Assembly: GCA_903927265.1 (NCBI GenBank)
Contig: CAIYMF010000120.1
Span: forward strand, 1 to 41,702
DNA length: 41,702 nucleotides
Direction of reading: 5' to 3'
Source of the DNA: an uncultured bacterium
GTDB taxonomy: Bacteria > Actinomycetota > Actinomycetes > S36-B12 > CAIYMF01
The notes below the pieces were generated by a model. That model made no database searches and was not told where the DNA came from. It worked only from the letters and a program-made list of their open reading frames with translations. Below, in pieces: positions 23,445 through 31,848 of the stretch (its first letter is position 1; each line of letters opens with the position of its first letter). The position numbers and the translations under genes are program-made.

Positions 23445-24956
23445 ATGTCGACCTCTGATGCCCTCACCACCCGTGCGCTCGCCGCGCTCGCCACCTGCGG
23501 CGCCGATGTTCCCACGGGCATCGGGCTCACCGCCCGCTCCCCCATCACCGGAACTGACCTCATCGAGTTGGCAACGATCGATGCCGGCGGTGTCTCTGAG
23601 GCAATCACGCGCGCCCACGACGCCTTTGCGACCTGGCGCACGACTCCCGCGCCTCAGCGGGGATTCTTGGTCAAGGCATGTGGACGACTGCTTGAGCAGC
23701 ACAAGGGTGACATCGCCGATCTGATCACGATCGAAGCGGGAAAGATTCGCGCCGAGGCACTCGGCGAAGTGCAGGAGATGATCGACATTTGCGATTTCGC
23801 CGTGGGTCTGTCTCGCCAACTCGAAGGCCGCACGATGCCATCCGAGCGCCCCGGACATCGCCTCATGGAGACCTGGCACCCGCGCGGTGTGGTCGCTGTG
23901 ATCTCGGCATTTAACTTCCCCGCTGCCGTGTGGTCATGGAATACCGCGATCGCGCTGGTGTGCGGTGACTCGGTGATCTGGAAACCGTCGGAGATGACGC
24001 CTCTCACCTCGCTTGCGTGCGCCGCGGTACTCGACCGTGCCATTGCCGAACACGGCGCTCCCGCAGACGTGCACCAACTCATCCTCACCGATCGCGATAC
24101 AGCCGGAGTCTTGCTCGACGACCCGAGGGTGGCGCTGGTGAGCGCGACCGGCAGTGAGCGCATGGGCGCCGAGGTGGCACCACGCGTTGCCGCTCGCTTC
24201 GGAACAAGCCTGCTCGAACTCGGTGGCAACAACGCCGCGATCGTTGCTCCGTCGGCCGATCTCGAACTTGCCGTGCGCGGCATTCTCTTTGCTGCCGCCG
24301 GAACAGCTGGTCAGCGCTGCACCACGATGCGCCGCGTCATCGCACACGAGTCGGTGGTCGACACGCTCGTGACTCGTATCGCTGAAGTTTTCGGTCGCCT
24401 CAATGTCGGCGACCCGTTTGATGACACCACTCTGGTCGGGCCGCTCATCAATGGAGCGGCGTACGAACGCATGCAGCAGTCGATCGCGCGTGCTGTCAAG
24501 CAGGGTGGAACGTTGGTGGCCGGCGGAGAACGTGTCGCCGTAGCCGGCGATGACTCGTACTACGTACGTCCGGCACTCGTGCGAATGCCTGCACAAACCG
24601 AAGTGGTGCGCGAGGAAACGTTCGCACCCCTTCTCTACGTGATGTCGTACAGCGAACTCGACGAGGCGATCGCCATTCATAACGACGTTCCTCAGGGGCT
24701 GTCGTCGAGCATCTTCACGCTCAACCAACGCGAAGCTGAACTGTTCATGTCATCGGCCGGCTCTGACTGCGGCATCGTCAACGTCAACATCGGAACCTCC
24801 GGCGCCGAAATTGGTGGCGCCTTCGGTGGCGAAAAGACAACCGGCGGCGGCCGCGAAAGTGGTTCGGATGCGTGGCGCGCCTACATGCGTCGTGCCACAA
24901 ACACCGTTAACTACTCCGACTCGCTGCCGCTGGCACAGGGCGTCGTGTTCGAGTAG
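23445..24956 (+). CDS. Aldehyde dehydrogenase, ALDH7/antiquitin type
   Basis: A 503-aa NAD(P)-dependent aldehyde dehydrogenase. Catalytic Cys292 lies in GTAGQRCTTMRR, the general base Glu259 in LLELGGNN and Asn157 in SAFNFPAAVWSWN. The C-terminal block GGGRESGSDAWRAYMRRATNTVNYS is the hallmark of the ALDH7 group, which oxidises alpha-aminoadipate semialdehyde in lysine catabolism (AmaB, antiquitin). That substrate is the best guess; no lysine aminotransferase gene is seen nearby. GGAAGG lies about 9 nt before the ATG. It is divergent from vapBC and convergent with dsbB, the stops being 3 bp apart. Confidence 0.9.
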   Translation: MSTSDALTTRALAALATCGADVPTGIGLTARSPITGTDLIELATIDAGGVSEAITRAHDAFATWRTTPAPQRGFLVKACGRLLEQHKGDIADLITIEAGKIRAEALGEVQEMIDICDFAVGLSRQLEGRTMPSERPGHRLMETWHPRGVVAVISAFNFPAAVWSWNTAIALVCGDSVIWKPSEMTPLTSLACAAVLDRAIAEHGAPADVHQLILTDRDTAGVLLDDPRVALVSATGSERMGAEVAPRVAARFGTSLLELGGNNAAIVAPSADLELAVRGILFAAAGTAGQRCTTMRRVIAHESVVDTLVTRIAEVFGRLNVGDPFDDTTLVGPLINGAAYERMQQSIARAVKQGGTLVAGGERVAVAGDDSYYVRPALVRMPAQTEVVREETFAPLLYVMSYSELDEAIAIHNDVPQGLSSSIFTLNQREAELFMSSAGSDCGIVNVNIGTSGAEIGGAFGGEKTTGGGRESGSDAWRAYMRRATNTVNYSDSLPLAQGVVFE

Positions 24957-24959
24957 TCG

Positions 24960-25625
24960 CTAGACGCCAATGCCTAGTTGATGCAGCAAGTTGTAGTACG
25001 TCGGGTCATCGGGCAGCACCAAGGCGAATCCTTCGAGCAGGATGATGGCGATGACGTTGGCCGCAATGATTGCGATGAACAACCAGCACACGCCCCACGC
25101 AACCCCACGCAGTGCCGGAGTTGTGGGAGCGAGCGGCACGGCATAGCGGTTGAGCGTCATTGCGACACCGCAGTAGAGAATGACGATGACGAAAGTAATC
25201 AGGGCCCACGTGTAGAGGTGCATTCCCAGAACGGCACCGCCGTAGCCCGGGTCTCCAGGTTTGATGTGAAGCAGGATCTGTCGCGTTGATTCAACAGCAC
25301 CACACACACTGGCGATGATCGACAGTCCGAGTGATCGCACATAGCGTCCGCGAGTGAGCGTTCCGCGCAGGTCTTCGATCACTATCCACATCGCCGGCAG
25401 CGTGGCAAGGATCATCGCGTACCGCTGCACCATGCACAGCGGGCACGGAAACTCACCGAGACCGAGTTGCACGCCGAAGGCACCAAGTAGCGTCGCGCAG
25501 TAGCCGAGGATGAATGCGACGGCACCCCAAAACATGATGCGACTGAGCACCGGGTTGGGCTGCGGTTCGATGGGCAACTCGCGCATGGGCGACTGCGGAT
25601 CAAGTGTGGAATCAGTAGTGGACAT
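24960..25625 (-). CDS. Disulfide bond formation protein DsbB family
   Basis: A 221-aa membrane protein with four to five helices that would reoxidise an exported thiol oxidase and pass electrons to quinone. The redox pair CPLC is at residues 61-64 in GEFPCPLCMVQRYAMI, directly before a helix as in DsbB. Further cysteines are near SVCGAVEST and LYCGVAM. The ATG at 25625 has AGGAGG 5 nt upstream, within the end of the small gene before it, whose stop is 9 nt away. No DsbA-like gene is in the window. The secreted cysteine-containing proteins at 19868-20905 are possible clients, but this is only a suggestion. Confidence 0.88.
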   Translation of the reverse strand: MSTTDSTLDPQSPMRELPIEPQPNPVLSRIMFWGAVAFILGYCATLLGAFGVQLGLGEFPCPLCMVQRYAMILATLPAMWIVIEDLRGTLTRGRYVRSLGLSIIASVCGAVESTRQILLHIKPGDPGYGGAVLGMHLYTWALITFVIVILYCGVAMTLNRYAVPLAPTTPALRGVAWGVCWLFIAIIAANVIAIILLEGFALVLPDDPTYYNLLHQLGIGV

Positions 25626-25634
25626 GATGCCCTC

Positions 25635-25793
25635 CTAGAAGCTCAGGTCGAGAGGGCTGGTGACGTGGTAGCGGAAGAGCAGCAGCATTGCGACTAGTCC
25701 GACCACCCACAACGTCACGACGACTCCGGCACGAGCTCCGCGATAGATCGCAATGGCCAAAGCCATCAGCACGATCATGATGAGGATGTCCAT
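25635..25793 (-). CDS. Small membrane protein, DUF5993-like, upstream of dsbB
   Basis: A 52-aa protein: MDILIIMIVLMALAIAIYRG, then a second hydrophobic segment (VVVTLWVVGLVAMLLLF) and the tail RYHVTSPLDLSF. Two helices with a short basic loop, and an ending of the type H-x-T-x-x-L-x-LSF, match the DUF5993 small-protein family, which often neighbours DsbB. The stop is 9 nt before dsbB. TAGCCT (25801-25806) ends 7 nt before the ATG with only GGCTGGC complement between, so the message is likely leaderless. It probably assists or anchors DsbB; function is not established. Confidence 0.8.
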   Translation of the reverse strand: MDILIMIVLMALAIAIYRGARAGVVVTLWVVGLVAMLLLFRYHVTSPLDLSF

Positions 25794-25800
25794 GGCTGGC

Positions 25801-25806
25801 AGGCTA
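25801..25806 (-). promoter_or_regulatory. -10 box of the small gene-dsbB unit
   Basis: TAGCCT on the minus strand, 7 nt before the ATG at 25793. A CTGACC at 25822-25827 could be a -35, but the spacer is only 15 bp. Confidence 0.4.
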
Positions 25807-25858
25807 GGCCAGTGGAGGGCAGGTCAGGCGACGACGCGCGGATCAGTGGAACGAAAGT

Positions 25859-27442
25859 TCAGGGGCGCAGATCGCGACGACGCCATGCGACCAGCCCCAC
25901 CGCGATGAGTACCGCCGCAACGCCCGTCAGAAGCGCCAACTGACCCGGGTCAACCTCGCCACCTGGCAAGCGCGGACTATGCGCGAAGGGCGAGACATCA
26001 AGGGCCCACTGCGGCAGTTGCCACAGCGATCCGAACTCGCCCAACACGATGAATGCCACGAGCAATCCCCAGGCACCGACCACCATCCGAGGCGCGACTC
26101 CAAACAGCAGCATCACGATTCCGGCGATCACGAGCGCTGCAGGAACCTGCCCCGCCGACGCTGCAAAGAGTCGAGGCACCTGACCGCCGACGTCGCCGAT
26201 GGCAAGTCCATGCGCCAAGCCGATCGCACTTCCGGTGATGACAATGATGATCGCCGAACCCACGCATGCGAATGCTAGATGCGAAGTCGCCCAGCGCACG
26301 CGAGTGGCGGGTGTTGAAAGCAACAGTTCAACATGGCCCGCCGTTTCTTCCGACCGCAGCCGCGAAGCGGCCGCAATTGCGTACGCACCGACGAGCGAGC
26401 CAAGGATTCCGATCTCGGCAGCGAGGAACATGGTGGTCAAGCCTTGGCTGCCACCAAGGGCTTCGAAGAACTTGGCCATCTCCGGCGAGTTGAGCAGGCC
26501 CGCAATGGTGTGCGCCACCGAACCGAGAACCATGCCCATGAGCGCGGAACCCAAAGCCCACGCGATGAAGAGCCCTCGCTGAAGTCGCCACGCGAGCCCC
26601 ATGACACCGCCGATAGTCCCGAGTGCCGGACCCCCTCGCTCAGGTACCAGCCCGCTTCCCAGATCACGTCGTGCGCGCAGTGAATACGCGATCGGAACCA
26701 ACACAGCGGTCGCAACAATGGGGACGGCGGCGATCCACCAGCGGTCGCCGGCGAAAGGACGGATTTGCTGACTCCACCCCACCGGCGACAGCCATGACAA
26801 CAAACCTGGGTCGGCGTCACCGAGGTCGCCCACGGCTCGTAGTGCGTAGGCAGCACCCACGGCCGCAACACCTACTCCGATCGCGGCGCGCGCAGACGTC
26901 ATTGCTTGAGCAGCAACCGCAGCGATGGCACTGAAAACAATTCCGGCAAGCGCCCAGCTCAGACCGAATGCGAAGGCGCCACCCCATGCGAGCCCGGCAG
27001 CACCGAGTCCTAATGCTGTGAGCACTCCCAACACGACGCTCGCGCCCATGCTGACGATGAGGGACGCAGTCAGTGGCGCGGCTCGTCCTACCGCTCCTGC
27101 TCCGATCAACTCGAGCCGACCGCTTTCTTCCTCAGCGCGAGTGTGACGAATGACGATGAAAACGAAGATGATTCCCACAATCGCAGCGCCGAACGCCGTG
27201 AGTTTGATGAGCGATATCGCACCCAGAGACGTGGGGTCGTAGACCTTGCCGTACAGCGCGACTAACGCAGCGGTTGCGTTGATCGTCTCGGCGGCCGACG
27301 TGAGCGATTCGCGCGTTGGATAAAGGTCACGGGTCGCAGTGACCGATGACGCGACCATCAGACTCAAACCGATGATCCACGCTGGCAACAAGATGCGATC
27401 GCGCCGCAGTGCCAACCGCACCAACGGCCAGGTTCCGGTCAT
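25859..27442 (-). CDS. ABC-2 type exporter permease (polyketide/antibiotic-exporter family)
   Basis: A 527-aa membrane protein with about twelve helices, MTGTWPLVRLALRRDRILLPAWIIGLSLMVASSV at the start and a repeated layout in which two similar halves are joined near residue 270 (LARRDLGSGLVPERGG-type linker). The cytosolic loop RHTRAEEESGRLELIGAGAVGR recurs in a variant SRLRSEETAGHVELLLSTPATR, showing internal duplication. It is the membrane half of an exporter whose ATPase gene overlaps its start by 4 nt (ATGA). Members export antibiotics or lipids; the cargo here is unknown. The C-terminus is ALLTGVAAVLIAVGLVAWRRRDLRP. Confidence 0.9.
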   Translation of the reverse strand: MTGTWPLVRLALRRDRILLPAWIIGLSLMVASSVTATRDLYPTRESLTSAAETINATAALVALYGKVYDPTSLGAISLIKLTAFGAAIVGIIFVFIVIRHTRAEEESGRLELIGAGAVGRAAPLTASLIVSMGASVVLGVLTALGLGAAGLAWGGAFAFGLSWALAGIVFSAIAAVAAQAMTSARAAIGVGVAAVGAAYALRAVGDLGDADPGLLSWLSPVGWSQQIRPFAGDRWWIAAVPIVATAVLVPIAYSLRARRDLGSGLVPERGGPALGTIGGVMGLAWRLQRGLFIAWALGSALMGMVLGSVAHTIAGLLNSPEMAKFFEALGGSQGLTTMFLAAEIGILGSLVGAYAIAAASRLRSEETAGHVELLLSTPATRVRWATSHLAFACVGSAIIIVITGSAIGLAHGLAIGDVGGQVPRLFAASAGQVPAALVIAGIVMLLFGVAPRMVVGAWGLLVAFIVLGEFGSLWQLPQWALDVSPFAHSPRLPGGEVDPGQLALLTGVAAVLIAVGLVAWRRRDLRP

Positions 27443-28350
27443 GGTGCCCCGCCGGGCTCGGAGTAGTGACTGAGGAAGAGTTCCTCAAGGGTCGGTGGAT
27501 GACTGACGAGCGAGGTGGCTCCGGCCGACGACAGTGCGGCGAGTAGCGGTGCGACACCGTCTGCGTCGACTTGAGCAGTGAAGCGATCACCCGTGAGGGT
27601 CGCCGCATACACGCCGGTCAGCGCCTCTACTCCCTCAGGTGAACGAGCCACGGTGGCCGACACTGTGGTGCGCGTGAGGTGACGCAATTGATCGAGCGTG
27701 CCCGTTTCAACAACTGCACCATCGCGAATGATGCTGACGCGGTCGCTGAGCACTTCGGCTTCACTCAGGATGTGCGAACTCAGCAGTACCGAGCGACCGG
27801 CATCGCGAAGTTGTACAACGCATTCTTTGAACTGCGCCTCCATCAACGGATCCAGTCCGGCCGTTGGCTCATCGAGCAGGTACAACTCAGCATCGGTCGC
27901 AAGCGCAGCGACCAGGGCCACCTTCTGCCGATTGCCCTTGGAATAGGTGCGCGCCTTCTTGGTCGGATCGAGATCGAAGCGCTCAAGCAGTTCAGTTCTG
28001 CGCGCTTGATCGATGCCACCGTGTAGTCGGCCGAGAAGGTCGATCACCTCTCCCCCGCTCAAGCCGGGCCACAACGCCACGTCCCCTGGCACGTAGGCCA
28101 ATCGACGGTGCACGTCGGCCGCCTGACTCCACGGGTCGAGGCCGAGTACCGACATCGACCCGCCATCGGAACGCAGCAACCCCAAAAGCAGTCGCAGAGT
28201 GGTGGTCTTTCCAGCGCCATTCGGGCCGAGGAACGCATGCACTTCGCCACGATTGACCTGTAGGTCTAGACCTTTGAGAACCTGCGTGCGACCGAAATTC
28301 TTCACCAGTCCGCGCACATCGATAACAAGGTCGGGCGACGCAGTGTTCAT
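27439..28350 (-). CDS. ABC transporter ATP-binding protein of the exporter
   Basis: A 303-aa ATPase. Walker A GPNGAGKTTT, Q-loop region AYVPGDVALWPGLSGGE, an ABC signature in the variant form TYSKGNRQKVALVAAL (SKGNRQ in place of LSGGQ, common in this subgroup), Walker B LYLLDEPTAGLDP and the switch His in SSHILSEAE are all visible. The C-terminal 80 residues (RTTVSATVARSPEGVEAL onward) form the extra domain seen in DrrA-like drug exporters. ATG at 28350 chosen; TATCAA lies 6 nt upstream. It overlaps the permease gene by ATGA, so the two make one complex. Confidence 0.92.
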   Translation of the reverse strand: MNTASPDLVIDVRGLVKNFGRTQVLKGLDLQVNRGEVHAFLGPNGAGKTTTLRLLLGLLRSDGGSMSVLGLDPWSQAADVHRRLAYVPGDVALWPGLSGGEVIDLLGRLHGGIDQARRTELLERFDLDPTKKARTYSKGNRQKVALVAALATDAELYLLDEPTAGLDPLMEAQFKECVVQLRDAGRSVLLSSHILSEAEVLSDRVSIIRDGAVVETGTLDQLRHLTRTTVSATVARSPEGVEALTGVYAATLTGDRFTAQVDADGVAPLLAALSSAGATSLVSHPPTLEELFLSHYSEPGGAP

Positions 28351-28436
28351 AGTCCATTGATACTCCACCGCCCCTGCCAATTCCCAGAGCCAGTCGTCCC
28401 GTTGAGCGAGCCACCTGACCTGCGTTCGGGCACACT

Positions 28437-29402
28437 GTGACCGTGAACGAAGCAGCCCCTCCTGCGCCCAGTTTCAAGGCTCGATTCGACGCCCTTCAGC
28501 GAAAGCATCCGGTTTTAGGTTTCCCGTGGGCAGTGCAGCGTAAATACTCGGAAGATGCCGGCGGTAGACACGCTGCGCTCATGACCTACTACGGGTTTCT
28601 CAGCCTCTTTCCAATCTTGCTTCTTATCGTGGCAATCGTGTCGCGCGTACTTGCCGGCAATGACCAACTTCGCCAAGAGGTGATCACGGCGATCGTGCCC
28701 GATCAGGCGCAGGCGACCGTCGATGCGGCGCTTCAGTCGATGCCGTCGAGTGGACTGCCGCTACTTCTCGGTGTTCTGGGTGTTCTTGGATCAGCCATCG
28801 GAATTATCACCAGCGCCTTCAACACTCTCAACCACGTCGCCGCCGTTCCACATCGCCGTCTCATTAAGGGTGTGAGGCGGTACCTGCGCATCTTCGCTCT
28901 CCTGGCCGTGCTGATGGTTGCGGCGGCGGCCATCGGCGGACTCTCGGTGTTCCTCGGAACGCGCGGGCCCGGGACGCTGACAACTATCGCGAACGCGGTC
29001 GCGGTTGTCGGCATGCTGTTCCTCGTCATCTGGTCTGCATCGGCACTGCTCTTGCCGAGAGCCCCGCGACTGCACGAAGTGTGGCTCATGGCGTTGCTCG
29101 GTGCTGTGATGATCACCGCGTTCCTTGCCTTTGCCGCCATCCTCATTCCACGTTTCGTTGAGAAGTCAGGCGCTGTCTACGGGGCGTTCGCCACGATTGT
29201 GGGGCTACTTGCCTTCATCGCGATCATTTGTCGAGTGCTGGTCTACACCGCTGAGATCACCGTCGTTCAGGCGTGGCATCTGTGGCCGCGCAGCCTTGAC
29301 AAGGACGATCCCACCGAGGCAGATCGCATCGCGCTAGGGCTGTTGGCCCGCGAACAGGAGCGCATCGACAGTCAGCGCGTGACGTCGACGATTACTCAGT
29401 GA
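28437..29402 (+). CDS. YihY/BrkB family inner membrane protein
   Basis: A 321-aa protein with about six helices. AGGRHAALMTYYGFLSLFPILLLIVAIV at residues 40-67 is the typical family opening, followed by SGLPLLLGVLGVLGSAIGIITSAFNTLNHV and a C-terminal helix before LVYTAEITVVQAWHLWPR. The name comes from a Bordetella serum-resistance locus, but the role in most bacteria is unknown. GTG at 28437 is listed; GTG at 28443 is equally possible and has CACACT 6 nt upstream. It is divergent from the ABC ATPase, and its 3' end overlaps the convergent DUF4031 gene by 11 bp. Confidence 0.87.
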   Translation: MTVNEAAPPAPSFKARFDALQRKHPVLGFPWAVQRKYSEDAGGRHAALMTYYGFLSLFPILLLIVAIVSRVLAGNDQLRQEVITAIVPDQAQATVDAALQSMPSSGLPLLLGVLGVLGSAIGIITSAFNTLNHVAAVPHRRLIKGVRRYLRIFALLAVLMVAAAAIGGLSVFLGTRGPGTLTTIANAVAVVGMLFLVIWSASALLLPRAPRLHEVWLMALLGAVMITAFLAFAAILIPRFVEKSGAVYGAFATIVGLLAFIAIICRVLVYTAEITVVQAWHLWPRSLDKDDPTEADRIALGLLAREQERIDSQRVTSTITQ

Positions 29403-29670
29403 CGCTGTTGCGCTGGCTAGGCGGCTGACGGATTCCCGCCGCGTAAAGGGCCGCCACGATTTCACGACTCGTGACTGGCTGCGCACCCTCGGCAATCACC
29501 ATCGGTCGAATCTCGTCGGGAATGTCGTAGTGGTCGCCACCGAATGCGCGCTTGGGAATACCAATCCATTCAGCGAAGGCGTGCAGTTCGTCGAGCGACG
29601 TGTCGCTGACCAAGTGGCACCACATGCGGTCGCGCCACGGCCAATGCGCTTCATCGACGAGCAGAGCCAT
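29392..29670 (-). CDS. DUF4031 domain protein
   Basis: A 92-aa protein: MALLVDEAHWPWRDRMWCHLVSDTSLDELHAFAEWIGIPKRAFGGDHYDIPDE. The D-x-x-x-W-P, W-C-H-L-x-S-D and H-Y-D-I-P blocks are the DUF4031 pattern. The conserved His, Asp and Cys suggest a metal or nucleotide site. Function unknown. The start is 97 bp from the delta-60 repeat gene on the other strand, and the stop lies inside the BrkB gene. Confidence 0.82.
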   Translation of the reverse strand: MALLVDEAHWPWRDRMWCHLVSDTSLDELHAFAEWIGIPKRAFGGDHYDIPDEIRPMVIAEGAQPVTSREIVAALYAAGIRQPPSQRNSVTE

Positions 29671-29767
29671 GCGGTGACCTTACCGTTTGGAAAGGTCACC
29701 TCCTCAAATCGCCCAACGAGACTTACTCTGCGCACACCACACGTGTCACCGAGCGAAAGGTTGTCCC

Positions 29768-31780
29768 ATGCTGCGTAGGTCCCGACGCGTCACAGCCACA
29801 GGACTTGGCGGAGTCCTCATTGCGGGCCTACTCGTCACCGGCGCGGCGAGTTCAGCTTCAGCGACGGAAGCAACGCCCGGCGTCGTCGACGCTTCTTTCA
29901 GCACCGCCATCGACCCAGGCGCTACCGACGGCGATCCCGGCGACGCCAGCTCGGTATTTGCGGTCACAGTGCAGCCCGATGGCAAGATCCTCGTCGGCGG
30001 AATTTTCACGTACTTCCACGGCACGCAAGTCGGACACCTCGTGCGCTTGAACCCCGACGGCACCGTCGACGAAGCCTTCTCCGACCGGCTCGACGTCGGA
30101 TTTGAGGGTGGCTCGGTTCGATCGATCGCATTGCAGAACGACGGCAGCATCGTCGTGGGTGGACTATTTGGCACAGCGAACGGAGTGCCCAGCCTGCATC
30201 TCGCGCGACTCAAGTCCACTGGCGCCGTCGATGTTCGCTTCTCACAGCAGCTGACCAACGGTGGAGACAACACCGGACTCGTTGGGGGCTCGGTGCGCGC
30301 GATCTCGATTCAAGACTCCGGCAAGATCGTTGTTGGCGGACTGTTCACGACACTCAACGGCGCTGATAGCAACCATCTGGCGCGTTTCAACAGTGACGGT
30401 TCACCCGACACCACGTTTAGCACCAACCTCGGCACCGCCCCGAACAACGGACTCGACGGAGACGTGAACGCTATTGCCCAAGATGGCAGCGGCAATCTGT
30501 TGGTCGGAGGCGACTTCGCTAACGCCAGCGGCACGCCGAGTATCGACCTCGCTCGTTTCTCAGTAGATGGCGTCTTCGACTCCGGATTCACTTCATCCAT
30601 GGGCTCCAGTTTCTCCGGTTCGCCGAGCCCCTATGTCAACACGCTCCTTAAGCAGGAGTCGGGCAAGATCATCATTGGCGGATTCTTCACAGGATTCGAT
30701 GGGCATCTCAGCAACAACATCGTGCGCCTGAGCAGCGCCGGAAGCTACGACTCAACGTTCACCACGAATGTTGGAAGTGGCTTTCAGACCTCGGCCACTC
30801 TCTCCGATGTTCGCTCCGTCATTGCAATGCCGGATGCCTCACTACTCGTCGGTGGCGATTTCAACCTCACCAACGGTGTGACCACCGGTCAGGTTGCACG
30901 CCTGTCGATCGATGGCCTACCCGACACGAATTTCACTGCCAACATGTTCGGGCTGACGTTCTCGAACACGAATACCGGTGAACCGCAGGTGTTCAAACTC
31001 GCGGCACTACCCAACGGCGCGGCCGTTATCGGGGGATGGTTCTCCTCCATTAGCGGCGTCGCCAGTTCAGGGCTCGCTCGATTTGCGGCTCCCGATTCCA
31101 CACCACCGATTTCAGCGATGCTCACTCCGACGGCGCAATTCCAAAAGTCATCGTCGTTCGGAGTTTCGTGGTCGGGCAGTGACCCGGTGGTGACCGGCGA
31201 GGTCACCTCCGGGGTCGGCCAGTACGCAGTGCGCTATCGCAGCGCAACAGCCGGTGGAGCCCTTGGCGATTACATCCAGTGGCGGCCAGCGATTGTGTCA
31301 ACATCGGCCACCTTCTCTGGATCTCCTGATACGCGATACTGCTTCTCATCTCAGACGCGCGAAGCCACGTCGGGTGTCGCTGGCGCCTGGTCTGCCGAGA
31401 AGTGCACGACGGTGCCGGCCGACGATCGTGCGTTGACTCGCAACAAGTCAACGGCATGGACGCGGGCAACGTCTTCTGGCTGGATCGCCAACACCTCATC
31501 ACAGTCGACGATCAAGGGTTCGTACCTCGTCACGACGGCCTCGCGTTCTGTGCGCACAGTGGGCGTTGTGGCCTGGCGCTGCAGCACCTGCGGTTCGGTC
31601 GATGTCTACGTGGGTTCGAGTAAAGTCGGCTCGATTTCCTTGAAGAAGAGCGGGGCAGCGGGTAGAGCACTGGTCACGTTGCCACGACTGGGTTCGGTGA
31701 AAACCGGAAAGGTCAAGATCGTCGTGACCTCAGCTGGCAAAGTCGTCAAGCTCGACGGAGTTGCCATCAGCGGTAGTTGA
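29768..31780 (+). CDS. Secreted delta-60 repeat beta-propeller protein
   Basis: A 670-aa exported protein. A Sec signal (RVTATGLGGVLIAGLLVTGAASSASA) is followed by seven imperfect repeats of about 60 aa with the pattern PDGKILVGG-F...G...-LARLN-DG--D-F (first VQPDGKILVGGIF, last LPNGAAVIGGWF), which should form a beta-propeller. From about residue 465 a Pro/Thr hinge (DSTPPISAMLTP) leads to a fibronectin-like part and a C-terminal beta domain with WRCSTCGSVDVYVGSSKVGSISL, seen in other actinobacterial exoproteins. AAAGG lies 8 nt before the ATG at 29768. No sortase motif was found, so it is probably released or bound by its C-terminal domain. A strong terminator follows. Confidence 0.88.
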   Translation: MLRRSRRVTATGLGGVLIAGLLVTGAASSASATEATPGVVDASFSTAIDPGATDGDPGDASSVFAVTVQPDGKILVGGIFTYFHGTQVGHLVRLNPDGTVDEAFSDRLDVGFEGGSVRSIALQNDGSIVVGGLFGTANGVPSLHLARLKSTGAVDVRFSQQLTNGGDNTGLVGGSVRAISIQDSGKIVVGGLFTTLNGADSNHLARFNSDGSPDTTFSTNLGTAPNNGLDGDVNAIAQDGSGNLLVGGDFANASGTPSIDLARFSVDGVFDSGFTSSMGSSFSGSPSPYVNTLLKQESGKIIIGGFFTGFDGHLSNNIVRLSSAGSYDSTFTTNVGSGFQTSATLSDVRSVIAMPDASLLVGGDFNLTNGVTTGQVARLSIDGLPDTNFTANMFGLTFSNTNTGEPQVFKLAALPNGAAVIGGWFSSISGVASSGLARFAAPDSTPPISAMLTPTAQFQKSSSFGVSWSGSDPVVTGEVTSGVGQYAVRYRSATAGGALGDYIQWRPAIVSTSATFSGSPDTRYCFSSQTREATSGVAGAWSAEKCTTVPADDRALTRNKSTAWTRATSSGWIANTSSQSTIKGSYLVTTASRSVRTVGVVAWRCSTCGSVDVYVGSSKVGSISLKKSGAAGRALVTLPRLGSVKTGKVKIVVTSAGKVVKLDGVAISGS

Positions 31781-31786
31781 AGTGAA

Positions 31787-31815
31787 CTGGGCGGGGGCCT
31801 CGCGCTCCCGCCCAG
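31787..31815 (+). terminator. Strong GC-rich hairpin after the delta-60 gene
   Basis: CTGGGCGGG (31787-31795) and CCCGCCCAG (31807-31815) form a perfect 9-bp stem with an 11-nt loop, 6 nt after the stop. No U run follows, as is frequent in GC-rich actinomycetes. Confidence 0.65.
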
Positions 31816-31848
31816 CACTCGCTGATCGCATTACGCGATGATGGCCGA

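Noticed and set aside
29960-31090. Repeated sequence blocks suggesting a DNA repeat array
   Set aside because: The similarity is at protein level (delta-60 repeats) with diverged DNA and unequal spacing; not a CRISPR or satellite.
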